Source of the DNA: Streptomyces sp. P3
GTDB taxonomy: Bacteria > Actinomycetota > Actinomycetes > Streptomycetales > Streptomycetaceae
Direction of reading: 5' to 3'
Assembly: GCF_003032475.1 (NCBI RefSeq)
Contig: NZ_CP028369.1
Coordinates: forward strand, 6,634,001 to 6,698,000
Length of the DNA: 64,000 nt
The position numbers and the translations under genes were made by a program. Shown one piece after another: positions 24,152 to 34,284 of the stretch. Each line of letters starts with the position of its first letter. Within the stretch, counting starts at the first letter, position 1. The notes below the pieces were generated by a model. The model did no database searches. It was not told where the DNA came from and was given only the letters and a program-made list of their open reading frames with translations.

Positions 24152-24778
24152 ATGTCCGATGAAGTCATGGACGAAGAATGGTTGCTGTCCGCGGAGCAGG
24201 TCCGATCGCTGCTTGAGTGGATGCAAGGGCACGTGGGTGCCGATCACTCGGTGTACCCCTTCATGGCCACCGTGGCTGAACAGGCGCTGCGTCCGGGCGA
24301 GGCTCGTGCTCTGCGAGTCCGAGACGTGGCGTTCCCGGAGGGTGGAGGGGGTAAGTTGACGGCTCGTCACCGCGGGGTCGTGAGGGAAATTCCCCTCCAG
24401 CCCCATTACGTCGAGTTTCTGCGTGCGTGGATCGAAGGGGCTGGTCTGGGGGAGAATGACTTGCTGTTTCCCGGGAGGCGTGGTGGGCGGCTTTCGGCTT
24501 CCGCCTGGCAGCGGCTGTGGGAGCAGGCCCAAGCAGCTGTCCTGCCCCGGGACGAGCTGTACTCGTGGCGCCTGGGGGAGCCCATATCCATCCTCCGCGA
24601 GTCCCGCATGGCCGAGTGGCTGAGGATGGGCCTCTCGTCCTTCGAGGTTGCCGAGATGACTGGCGTGACCCCGTATTGGTTGGCGCTTCGCTACCCGTAC
24701 TGCTTCCGTGGGGATGGCGTCGAGATCGACTGGGACCGCCTGGCCGAGGCCACGGCCCTTCCGGAGATCAAGCAATAG
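24152..24778 (+). CDS. Degenerate tyrosine-recombinase-like protein
   Basis: The 208-residue protein resembles the catalytic half of phage integrases: LRPGEARALRVRDV corresponds to the box-I arginine region, LLFPGRRGGRLSASAWQRLW to the middle, and MAEWLRMGLSSFEVAEMTGVTP to the segment after HxxR. Where active enzymes have LRH-x-x it reads SWRLGEPISILRE, and the end RYPYCFRGD lacks the usual H/W-G-H-S...Y pattern, so strand cleavage is doubtful. AAGGAG lies before ATG 24152. It may be a decayed recombinase or one co-opted for DNA binding. No N-terminal core-binding domain is present. Confidence 0.7.
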   Translation: MSDEVMDEEWLLSAEQVRSLLEWMQGHVGADHSVYPFMATVAEQALRPGEARALRVRDVAFPEGGGGKLTARHRGVVREIPLQPHYVEFLRAWIEGAGLGENDLLFPGRRGGRLSASAWQRLWEQAQAAVLPRDELYSWRLGEPISILRESRMAEWLRMGLSSFEVAEMTGVTPYWLALRYPYCFRGDGVEIDWDRLAEATALPEIKQ

Positions 24779-24998
24779 AGCCGACCCGCGCTCTGGCCGA
24801 TCCGCGGAGCGTGGCCAGCTACGGGCTTTCTCCCTCTCCTGCACCGAGTATCGCGACGACGCCGTCACACGGCGAGCTGTCTCTGCGTAGTTCCAGTGCG
24901 AGGAGAGGTACCCATCCTGAGAGAGCATGCTGCCCCTGGAGGACCGTCTCTCCGCCTGCGCTGACACACCCCCTTCCCGCGCCTCACAGAAACCTCCT

Positions 24999-25310
24999 AT
25001 GCCCGCGCACCCGTTGCTTGCCGCATCCTCGAAGCCTGCCTCCCCAGTCACCGCACATACGGCGTTCCTGACCGTGAAGGACGCCGCCGAGTATCTCGGC
25101 CTTTCTCCCCACACCCTCTACGTCTGGCGCCACCGGCGGCAGGGGCCGCCGAGCTTCCGCATGGGCCCCCGTGGCCGCGTCATGTACCGGCTCGAAGTAC
25201 TCGACGCCTGGGTCCGCGAACAGGAGCAGGCCGACTCCCGCTCCAACCCTGCCCTCAACCCGCTCAACCCGCCTCCGCAGGAGCACTCCAGTCGCTTCCT
25301 CAGCACCTGA
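24999..25310 (+). CDS. MerR/AlpA-type excisionase (helix-turn-helix)
   Basis: The 103-residue protein contains FLTVKDAAEYLGLSPHTLYVWRHRRQGPP (about residues 23-51), the classic helix-turn-helix of excisionase and AlpA-like proteins, then FRMGPRGRVMYRLEVLDAWV, the wing that ends the domain. The C-terminus is low complexity. ATG 24999 is chosen for domain fit; there is no strong ribosome-binding site. It lies 53 bases before the integrase gene, the usual xis-int order, and should steer excision of the element. Confidence 0.85.
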   Translation: MPAHPLLAASSKPASPVTAHTAFLTVKDAAEYLGLSPHTLYVWRHRRQGPPSFRMGPRGRVMYRLEVLDAWVREQEQADSRSNPALNPLNPPPQEHSSRFLST

Positions 25311-25363
25311 AGCGCCACCAGCCGTAGAACGCGGCCCCGTGCCCCACCAACAAGGAGTTCCAC

Positions 25364-26611
25364 CTGGCCGGCTACATAGAAGACCGATGGTTGAAGAAGC
25401 GCCCGAATCCGAAAACCGGCAAGCGCGACCGCACCGCGATGTACGGCAAGTGCACCCGCTACCGAGTCAAGGGCATCCCCGGCGTCAAGGACCGTTCCTT
25501 CGACGCCCTCCAGGACGCCAAGACCTGGCTCGCCCAGGCCCAGACCGACGCACGCCGAGGCGAGTTCGTCGATCCACGCGATGGAGCCATCTCCCTCAAG
25601 GACTACATCGCCACCCACTGGTGGCCCACCCAGAGCGGTGACCCGTCCACGATCGAACGGATCGAGCAGAGGGTACGCCGGCACATCGTTCCCCACCTGG
25701 GGGCTCAGCCGCTCAACGCCATCGGCGCGGAAGTCCTGCGTCACTGGAAGAAGCGGATGGAGAAAGACCTCGGTCCGACCTCCATCCGTCTGGTCTGGGC
25801 GACGCTCTCCAGCATCCTCCAGGCTGCCGTCGAGGATCGCCGCCTCGGACGTAACCCATGCCGGTCCAGCACGGTCGGCCCTCCGGCCGCCGCACCCGGC
25901 AGGGTCGAAGCATGGCCGCCCGAACGGGTCCTGGCGGTACGGGAGGCCCTGCCGGATCGCTACCGACTCCTCCTCGTGATCGGAGCAGGTCTCGGGCTCC
26001 GCCAAGGGGAGGCGCTCGGTCTCTCGACGGACGACATCGACTTCGAGAAGGAAGTCGTGCACGTCCGGCGGCAGGTCAAGATGGTGCGGGCGAAGCTGTG
26101 CTTCGCGCTTCCCAAGGGCCGCAAGGTCCGCGACGTGCCGCTGCCGGCCAGCGTCGCCCGGGCCATCCGGCAGCACATGGTGCAGTTCGCGCCGGTACCG
26201 GTCACGCTGCCGTGGGACGACCCGACTCTGGCCAAGACGCCGGTGGAAGCCAAACACCGGCGGCCGAGGACCTACAACCTCCTGGTGACGGGACGCGAGC
26301 GGAAGGCCATCAACCGGAACTACCTCAACTCCTACGTGTGGAAGCCCGCTCTGGCCACGGCGGGCGTGATCGCACCGCTGGACGAGGGCAGCACCGACGG
26401 TGCTCGCGTGTGGGAGCCGTCCCGGGAGCACGGCTTCCACGCCCTGCGCCACTTCTATGCCTCCGAGGAACTGGAGGCTGGCGAATCGGTCGTCTCCCTG
26501 GCACGCTGGCTGGGGCACTCCGACCCCGGGTTCACGCTGCGGAAGTACTCCCACTTCCTGCCCCGCGCTGGTGCACGGGGCACCGCGGCCATCGACGCGA
26601 TCTTCGCGTAG
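25364..26611 (+). CDS. int: Tyrosine site-specific integrase
   Basis: The 415-residue integrase has an N-terminal arm-binding part (AGYIEDRWLKKRP), a SAM-like core-binding domain (about 70-155) and a catalytic domain. The latter carries the box-I Arg in GLGLRQGEALGL, HxxR in HALRHFY, the following His in WLGHSDPGF and the nucleophile Tyr in LRKYSHFL. All active-site residues appear intact. AAGGAG at 25352-25357 points to a CTG start at 25364, where relatives have ATG (MAGYIEDRW). TTG at 25391 is the next choice and would remove nine residues. It should catalyse integration beside the murA-like gene. Confidence 0.9.
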   Translation: MAGYIEDRWLKKRPNPKTGKRDRTAMYGKCTRYRVKGIPGVKDRSFDALQDAKTWLAQAQTDARRGEFVDPRDGAISLKDYIATHWWPTQSGDPSTIERIEQRVRRHIVPHLGAQPLNAIGAEVLRHWKKRMEKDLGPTSIRLVWATLSSILQAAVEDRRLGRNPCRSSTVGPPAAAPGRVEAWPPERVLAVREALPDRYRLLLVIGAGLGLRQGEALGLSTDDIDFEKEVVHVRRQVKMVRAKLCFALPKGRKVRDVPLPASVARAIRQHMVQFAPVPVTLPWDDPTLAKTPVEAKHRRPRTYNLLVTGRERKAINRNYLNSYVWKPALATAGVIAPLDEGSTDGARVWEPSREHGFHALRHFYASEELEAGESVVSLARWLGHSDPGFTLRKYSHFLPRAGARGTAAIDAIFA

Positions 26612-26669
26612 CCGCAGCCGGACGGCAGCCCGACTGGAACGCGGCCCGTAGGAGCCCGCCCCAGGCGCA

Positions 26670-26686
26670 AAGTCCCAGAGAAGTCC
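26670..26686 (+). repeat. Right copy of a 17-base repeat, candidate recombinase or attachment site
   Basis: AAGTCCCAGAGAAGTCC lies 59 bases after the integrase stop and just before the murA-side terminator. It matches the copy at 20497-20513 at 16 of 17 positions and itself contains two AGTCC units. Confidence 0.35.
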
Positions 26687-26690
26687 CACA

Positions 26691-26751
26691 GATGCCGCCG
26701 CACCCCTTCCTGACCCGCTTCACCGCAGGTCAGACGGGGTGCGGCGGCATC
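26691..26751. terminator. Large bidirectional terminator between integrase and murA-like gene
   Basis: Perfect 16-base arms (GATGCCGCCGCACCCC and its complement) enclose an inner stem CTGACC/GGTCAG. It serves the convergent integrase and murA-like genes and may be next to the element insertion site. Confidence 0.8.
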
Positions 26752-26757
26752 GCCGTA

Positions 26758-28287
26758 TCAAATGTCCCGGAAGATCTCGATCTGCGCGCCGATCGAGTTC
26801 AGCCGCTCGGCCAGTTCCTCGTAACCGCGGTTGATGACGTACACGTTGCGCAGCACCGACGTGCCCTCCGCCGCCATCATCGCCAGCAGGACGACCACGG
26901 CGGGGCGCAGGGCCGGCGGGCACATCATCTCGGCGGCACGCCAGCGCGTCGGGCCCTCCACCAACACCCGGTGCGGGTCGAGGAGTTGCAGACGTCCTCC
27001 GAGCCGGTTGAGGTCCGTCAGATAGATGGCCCGGTTGTCGTACACCCAGTCGTGGATAAGGGTCTTGCCCTGGGCGACGGCCGCGATGGCCGCGAAGAAC
27101 GGAACGTTGTCGATGTTCAGGCCGGGGAACGGCATCGGGTGGATCTTGTCGATCGGCGCCTCCAGTTTGGAGGGCCGTACGGTGAGATCCACCAGCCGGG
27201 TGCGGCCGTTGTCGGCCGGGTACTCCGGGGTACGGTCGTGGTCCAGCCCCATCTCCTCCAGGACCGCCAGCTCGATCTCCAGGAACTCGATGGGCACCCG
27301 CCGCACCGTCAGCTCCGACTCCGTGACGACGGCGGCGGCCAGCAGACTCATCGCCTCGACCGGGTCCTCGGAGGGTGAGTAGTCCACGTCCACGTCGATG
27401 TCCGGCACACCGTGCACGGTGAGCGTCGTGCTGCCGATGCCCTCGACCCGGACGCCGAGCGCCTCCAGGAAGAAACACAGGTCCTGGACCATGTAGTTCG
27501 AGGAAGCGTTACGGATGACGGTCACCCCGTCGTACCGGGCGGCCGCCAGCAGCGCGTTTTCGGTAACCGTGTCTCCGCGCTCGGTCAGCACGATCGGCCG
27601 GTCCGGGCGGACGGCGCGGTCGACGACGGCGTGGTACTGCCCTTCCGTCGCCGCGACGTCCAGCCCGAACCGGCGCAGGGCGATCATGTGCGGCTCGATG
27701 GTCCGGGTGCCGAGGTCGCAACCGCCCGCGTAGGGCAGCTTGAAGTGGGTCATCCGGTGCAGCAGCGGACCGAGGAACATGATGATGGAGCGCGTGCGCA
27801 CGGCTGCCTCGGCGTCGATCGCCGCCATGTCCAGCTCGGCCGGCGGCACGATCTCCAGGTCGACGCCGCCGTTGATCCAGCGCGTGCGTACACCGATGGA
27901 GCCGAGGACCTCGAGCAGCCGGTAGACCTCCTCGATGCGGGCGACCCGACGCAGCACCGTGCGCCCCTGGTTGAGCAGCGAGGCGCACAGCAGGGCCACG
28001 CACGCGTTCTTGCTGGTCTTCACGTCGATCGCGCCGGACAGCTGGCGGCCGCCCACGACCCGCAGATGCATCGGCCCCGCGTAGCCCAGAGAGACGATCT
28101 CGCTGTCCAGGGCCTCACCGATTCGAGCGATCATCTCAAGGCTGATGTTCTGGTTGCCCCGCTCGATGCGGTTGACGGCACTCTGGCTGGTTCCGAGCGC
28201 CTCGGCCAGCTGTGCCTGTGTCCAGCCCCGGTGCTGCCGGGCGTCACGGATGAGCTTGCCGATGCGTACGAGGTAGTCGTCTGCCAT
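26758..28287 (-). CDS. MurA-like UDP-GlcNAc 1-carboxyvinyltransferase fused to an N-terminal XRE helix-turn-helix
   Basis: Residues 8-65 form an XRE/HTH_3 domain (LIRDARQHRGWTQAQLAEAL, then SQSAVNRIERGNQNIS). From about 73 on the protein is an EPSP-synthase-fold MurA homologue with Lys93-Asn94 (TSKNA) and a loop Cys190 in GGCDLGTRTIEPH at the place of the catalytic cysteine of MurA. MurA transfers enolpyruvate from PEP to UDP-GlcNAc in peptidoglycan synthesis. The 509-residue length is the sum of both parts. Streptomyces genomes carry such a fusion next to aconitase (SCO5998 in S. coelicolor, from memory) besides a plain MurA. An operator-like palindrome sits 13 bases before its start. The HTH suggests a regulatory or self-controlling role. 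Confidence 0.9.
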   Translation of the reverse strand: MADDYLVRIGKLIRDARQHRGWTQAQLAEALGTSQSAVNRIERGNQNISLEMIARIGEALDSEIVSLGYAGPMHLRVVGGRQLSGAIDVKTSKNACVALLCASLLNQGRTVLRRVARIEEVYRLLEVLGSIGVRTRWINGGVDLEIVPPAELDMAAIDAEAAVRTRSIIMFLGPLLHRMTHFKLPYAGGCDLGTRTIEPHMIALRRFGLDVAATEGQYHAVVDRAVRPDRPIVLTERGDTVTENALLAAARYDGVTVIRNASSNYMVQDLCFFLEALGVRVEGIGSTTLTVHGVPDIDVDVDYSPSEDPVEAMSLLAAAVVTESELTVRRVPIEFLEIELAVLEEMGLDHDRTPEYPADNGRTRLVDLTVRPSKLEAPIDKIHPMPFPGLNIDNVPFFAAIAAVAQGKTLIHDWVYDNRAIYLTDLNRLGGRLQLLDPHRVLVEGPTRWRAAEMMCPPALRPAVVVLLAMMAAEGTSVLRNVYVINRGYEELAERLNSIGAQIEIFRDI

Positions 28288-28299
28288 GAGGCTGAGGTT

Positions 28300-28315
28300 A
28301 TCTCAGATATGAGAT
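28300..28315. promoter_or_regulatory. Palindrome ATCTC-N6-GAGAT before the HTH-MurA gene
   Basis: ATCTCAGATATGAGAT begins 13 bases upstream of the ATG at 28287 on the minus strand and is preceded by TT. The same spaced pattern occurs upstream of aconitase at 28976-28991. It is a probable operator; the HTH-MurA protein itself is a natural candidate binder. Confidence 0.55.
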
Positions 28316-28351
28316 GGCGCCTCCTGAGGGGGCCGTTCGGGTGACGTGCCG

Positions 28352-28552
28352 TCAACCTCGCCCGGCGCGACGCGTACGACGCCATCCGAAAGGTCCGGGC
28401 AAATCCATCGATGTCGTACGGCGTCCGGTGCTGCTGTGCGTGTGACGCGGCCCGTGCCGGCCGCCGCCGGTCGTGATCGACCAGGAGTGCCGGTTGATGT
28501 TCAGCCGCACGCCGGGAAGGATGCGGAAACTCTTGCGGAAGGTGAGGGGCAT
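28352..28552 (-). CDS. DUF4236 small protein
   Basis: The 66-residue protein MPLTFRKSFRILPGVRLNIN... shows the DUF4236 pattern: F-x-F-R-K-S-F-x-x-x-PGVR-x-N, a glycine-rich turn (TTGGGRHG) and the TGRRTTSMDLPGPFGW end. AAGGAGG lies 5 bases before the ATG at 28552, an excellent ribosome-binding site that supports a real gene. The function of the family is unknown. It is 64 bases upstream of the HTH-MurA gene on the same strand. Confidence 0.8.
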   Translation of the reverse strand: MPLTFRKSFRILPGVRLNINRHSWSITTGGGRHGPRHTHSSTGRRTTSMDLPGPFGWRRTRRAGRG

Positions 28553-28975
28553 CGAGCCTCCTTCGTCGTGAAGTGTCCGTCGGTCGACGTCTACCCCGGC
28601 TCGGCGGACCCATGGCCGGGGGCGGCCGGGCGGCGTGCGTCCAACACGCCTGCCGCGTATCCGAGATGCCGTGGAGATCCATGTCGCCCTCGACGGCCGC
28701 CATGCCGTGCAGGGGCTGATCGCCGCGCGTCCATGGTCGGCCGAGGGGGCGCATCACGGCGAGGCGCGGCGTGCCGGCGGCGGGGAATCGCCGGTTTTCA
28801 CGCCTTTCGTGCGGTGCGTGGCGGAGATCACGGGCGGCGTGCGTGCAGACGGCGTCGGACTCGTTGCCGCCTCTGCCGGCGGCTGCCGCCATGGCCGGCC
28901 GGGTGCGGTGTGCCGCATTTCCCGGCAGGGGCGGCGAGCCCGGGCATGACCATTCCGCGCCCATGTACTAGAGTT

Positions 28976-28991
28976 ATCTCGACATCGAGAT
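28976..28991. promoter_or_regulatory. Palindrome ATCTCGA-CA-TCGAGAT upstream of aconitase
   Basis: This perfect 7-2-7 inverted repeat lies 130 bases before the aconitase start, preceded by TT. It fits the ATCTC-N6-GAGAT frame also seen before the HTH-MurA gene. In S. coelicolor the MarR-family regulator TamR is reported to control the aconitase gene sacA; I do not recall its exact box, so binder identity is open. Confidence 0.6.
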
Positions 28992-29024
28992 ATCTGCCGA
29001 GGCGCACCGCAGCCGCCACGCCAG

Positions 29025-29043
29025 TAAGGCTTGCCTAACTTAG
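29025..29043. promoter_or_regulatory. Iron-box-like element before aconitase
   Basis: TAAGGCTTGCCTAACTTAG matches the DtxR/DmdR/IdeR consensus TTAGGTTAGGCTAACCTAA at 13 of 19 positions by my alignment. Iron control of an iron-sulfur enzyme is sensible, but the match is partial. Confidence 0.4.
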
Positions 29044-29048
29044 CCTGA

Positions 29049-31838
<2,790 letters not shown>

Positions 31839-32275
31839 CCCGCACGGCAGGCGTTTCGGTCATCCGATCCGTCGGCAACAAGCACAGCGAGCGGACGGCA
31901 AAAGAAACAGCCGACGGAACGCGTGCGACATGGTGCTCGAGGGCCGCATCCCCGGTGACGGGGGTGCGGCCCTTCGCCGTGTCCCCGGTGACCGAGGCGC
32001 CTTCGTTCACCTTGTCCGTCCCGGACCATGAGCGACTCCCTGGTGGGACACCCGGATTCCTGGGGGACACGGGGTTTCCTCAGCCGTCCGGGGCGGAACG
32101 GAATCCGGACCCGACCGGCGCCCCGGCTTCCGAAACGGCGGCGTCCGCGTCCTCGTCGTCGACGAGCCAGTGCTCACCGGCGCGCTGTCCACGGCCGTTG
32201 CGGAAACGAGCAGACGGGCCCACGCCGAGACACACCACGCGGACGGCCGCCGGGGCTCGCCGGGACGGCGGCCGG
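31839..32275. other. Intergenic region after aconitase
   Basis: This stretch contains the aconitase terminator (31940-31973). Beyond it I see no gene; short frames lack ribosome-binding sites. Confidence 0.5.
31940..31973. terminator. Aconitase terminator
   Basis: A 14-base stem (AGGGCCGCATCCCC with GGGGGTGCGGCCCT, one mispair) closes on a 6-base loop, about 100 bases after the aconitase stop. Confidence 0.75.
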
Positions 32276-32302
32276 TGTCACACCCGTGGGCCGGCCGGTG
32301 TC
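32276..32302 (+). promoter_or_regulatory. ECF41-type sigma-factor promoter
   Basis: TGTCACA (32276-32282), 16 bases, then TGTC (32299-32302). The published ECF41 consensus, as I recall it, is TGTCACA-N16-CGTC; only the first base of the -10 differs. It lies about 45 bases before the first gene of the ECF41 operon, as expected for autoregulation. Confidence 0.65.
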
Positions 32303-32347
32303 TTCATGCCGGACATTCCGTAGGGACGTGTGACGAGGAGAGAGACC

Positions 32348-32926
32348 ATGACACTGCGCCTGCCGAAGGCCGAGCTGCCCGCCGAGCTCAAGGAGAACAT
32401 GATCAAGCAGCTGGGCGCCGTGCCCGAGAACGTCGAAGTGCTGTGGCACAGTCCCCGGGTGGCACAGGACAACCTGGAGCTCGGTGCCAGGGTGGGGGCG
32501 TGGGAGGCCGTCGAGGCGGGCCTGAAATCGTTTGCGCACATGGCTGTCGCGTCGCAGGTCGGCTGCAGCTGGTGTCTGGACGTCGGCTATTTCCAGGCGC
32601 AGAACGAGAACCTGGATCCGGCCAGGGCGAGCCAGGTGCCGCGCTGGCGGGAGGCTGATGTGTTCACGACGCTGGAGCGCGACGTCATGGGGTATGCCGA
32701 GGCGATGACCAACACGCCGCCGACCGTCACCGACGAACAGTACGCCGCCCTCCTCGAGCGGCTCGGGACCGGGGCGATGGTGGAACTCACCGCGTTCATC
32801 GCCTACGTCAACCTGGCGACAAGGGCGAATGTGGCGAACGGGGTCAGCTCGCAGGGCTTCTCCGACGCCTGCGTGATCCCGTTGGCCAAGCGCCCGGCGA
32901 CGTCCCGCGCAGAGTCCACGGCATGA
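32348..32926 (+). CDS. Carboxymuconolactone decarboxylase/AhpD-like protein (ECF41 partner)
   Basis: The 192-residue all-helical protein carries the redox-type motif Cys73-x-x-Cys76 (QVGCSWCLDVG) with an upstream acidic/His context typical of the CMD/AhpD family, which includes alkylhydroperoxidase partners and decarboxylases. ATG 32348 follows a GAGGAGAGAG purine tract. Its stop overlaps the sigma-factor start by ATGA. ECF41 sigma factors are characteristically encoded beside one COE protein (CMD, oxidoreductase or epimerase), and this gene fills that slot. The physiological substrate is unknown. Confidence 0.9.
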   Translation: MTLRLPKAELPAELKENMIKQLGAVPENVEVLWHSPRVAQDNLELGARVGAWEAVEAGLKSFAHMAVASQVGCSWCLDVGYFQAQNENLDPARASQVPRWREADVFTTLERDVMGYAEAMTNTPPTVTDEQYAALLERLGTGAMVELTAFIAYVNLATRANVANGVSSQGFSDACVIPLAKRPATSRAESTA

Positions 32927-33783
32927 CGGCGGACCCGTTCGTCGCCCACCGCAGCCTGCTCTTCACCGTCGCCTACGAGATGCTCGGCTCCGCGGCCGAC
33001 GCGGAGGACGTGCTGCAGGAGACCTGGCTGCGGTGGGCCGACGTCGAACGGTCGCAGATCCGCGCCCCGCGGGCGTACCTCGTCCGAGCCGTCACCCGTC
33101 AGGCACTCAACCGCATGCGCACCCTCGCACGCCGCCGCGAGGACTATGTGGGCGAGTGGTTGCCCGAGCCACTGCTGACCCACCCCGACGTGGCCGACGA
33201 CGTCGAACTCGCGGAAAACGTCTCCATCGCGATGCTGACCGTCCTGGAGACGCTAGGACCGGTGGAACGCGCGGTGTTCGTGCTCCGCGAGGTCTTCGAC
33301 ATGCCGTACGACGAGGTCGCCGAAGCCGTGGGCAGGACCCCCGCCGCGGTCCGGCAGGTTGCCCGGCGGGCCCGGGACCACGTGGCCGCCCGGCAGCCAC
33401 GCGTCAAGGTGAGCCGGTCGGAGCACAGGGCCGTCGTGGACCGTTTCGCCGCCGCGCTGCACACCGGGCGCATCCACGACCTCTTGCAGATCATGGCACC
33501 GGAGGTGGTCCTCATCGCCGACGGAGGGGGGATCACGGCCGCCGCTGAGGCCCCCGTCCGCGGGGCCGAACTCGTGGCGGCGATGCTCGCCGCCACCGAC
33601 CGGGCCGCCTTCGACACCACGACGGTATGTCTCAACGGAGCCCCCGCGATCAGGATGGCATCCGACACCGCAGAGGCCACGGTCAGCCTCGTGATCGAGA
33701 GCGGCCGCATCACCCGCATCTACGCGACATCCAACCCGCACAAGCTGACGCGACTCGACGAAGCAGCCGATCTCACGAGGTAG
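32923..33783 (+). CDS. ECF41-group RNA polymerase sigma factor with SnoaL-like C-terminal domain
   Basis: The 286-residue protein has sigma region 2 (AYEMLGSAADAEDVLQETWLRW), a linker with WLPEP (79-83), region 4 (ERAVFVLREVFDMPYDEVAE then TPAAVRQVARRAR) and a SnoaL-like extension with DGGG (200-203) and NPHKL (271-275). These three motifs define ECF41, where the C-terminal domain replaces an anti-sigma factor and tunes activity. It is translationally coupled to the upstream CMD gene, and the pair is preceded by a matching promoter. The inducing signal is unknown. Confidence 0.93.
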   Translation: MTADPFVAHRSLLFTVAYEMLGSAADAEDVLQETWLRWADVERSQIRAPRAYLVRAVTRQALNRMRTLARRREDYVGEWLPEPLLTHPDVADDVELAENVSIAMLTVLETLGPVERAVFVLREVFDMPYDEVAEAVGRTPAAVRQVARRARDHVAARQPRVKVSRSEHRAVVDRFAAALHTGRIHDLLQIMAPEVVLIADGGGITAAAEAPVRGAELVAAMLAATDRAAFDTTTVCLNGAPAIRMASDTAEATVSLVIESGRITRIYATSNPHKLTRLDEAADLTR

Positions 33784-34284
33784 CTACAGCGCGGGTGTTC
33801 CGGCAGGGTCACCGCCGGAGCGCTCCCGACGGGGCACCACCGGGGCTGGGCGGGCGGCACGGTCCGGAGGCCCGGGCCGGCCTGGCCGGGCCTGGCCGGG
33901 CCGGGCAGGCGCTGGTACAAGGGTCGGTCTTCTGACTCCGGACGGCGGCCTGGACCGCCGACTTCTCCGACACCCAGCGGTTCAACTCGCCTGAAATGGC
34001 TCTACGTATACGGAAACGCTGTGCGACACCGTTTACAAGTGGTCCGCGCAGCGCTATCTTCCGCCACAGGTGGAGTGGGAGCGCTCCCATATTGTTCGCT
34101 CCGGCGGACCGGAACCTGTCGGGTCGAGCCGGGACGCTCCCGCTTCGCGCAGCCGGCATGCCAGGGCGGCGCTGCGTCCGGCGCGCAACGTCCTGGGGCC
34201 CCTGTCGAACCGCGTCACCCGTCCCCGCATCCGCCGTGCACCCATGTATGCACGGTCCGTACACGGAAGGCGGACTCATCGAGC
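33784..34284. other. Intergenic region between ECF41 operon and LPMO
   Basis: No gene is seen. It contains CCTGGCCGGG tandem repeats (about 33878-33907), a weak hairpin near 33945, and the CebR box at 34076-34089 in the LPMO promoter region. Confidence 0.5.
34076..34089. promoter_or_regulatory. Perfect CebR box
   Basis: TGGGAGCGCTCCCA is an exact match to the 14-base palindrome bound by CebR, the cellobiose-responsive LacI-type repressor of cellulose use in Streptomyces. It lies 196 bases before the LPMO start, so the transcript would have a long leader. Release by cellobiose/cellotriose is expected. Confidence 0.88.

Larger units (their letters stand above)
20300..26690. mobile_element. Putative small integrative element inserted beside the murA-like gene
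   Basis: A tyrosine integrase and its excisionase sit at the right end, directly before the terminator of the conserved murA-like gene. To the left are genes that break the otherwise metabolic context: a coiled-coil protein of unknown function, a PD-(D/E)XK protein and a degenerate recombinase. I see no Rep, Tra or FtsK-like gene, so it is not a full AICE. The boundaries are approximate. An AAGTCCCAGAG-type element occurs near both ends (20497 and 26670). Confidence 0.55.

Noticed and set aside
20300..26690. Reading the island as a full AICE or prophage
   Set aside because: No replication, FtsK-like transfer, capsid or terminase genes are present in the interval.
20294..26732. 12-base inverted match (CTGACCTGCGGT against ACCGCAGGTCAG) near the two island ends
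   Set aside because: Wrong orientation for attachment sites, and matches of this length are expected by chance in a window this size.
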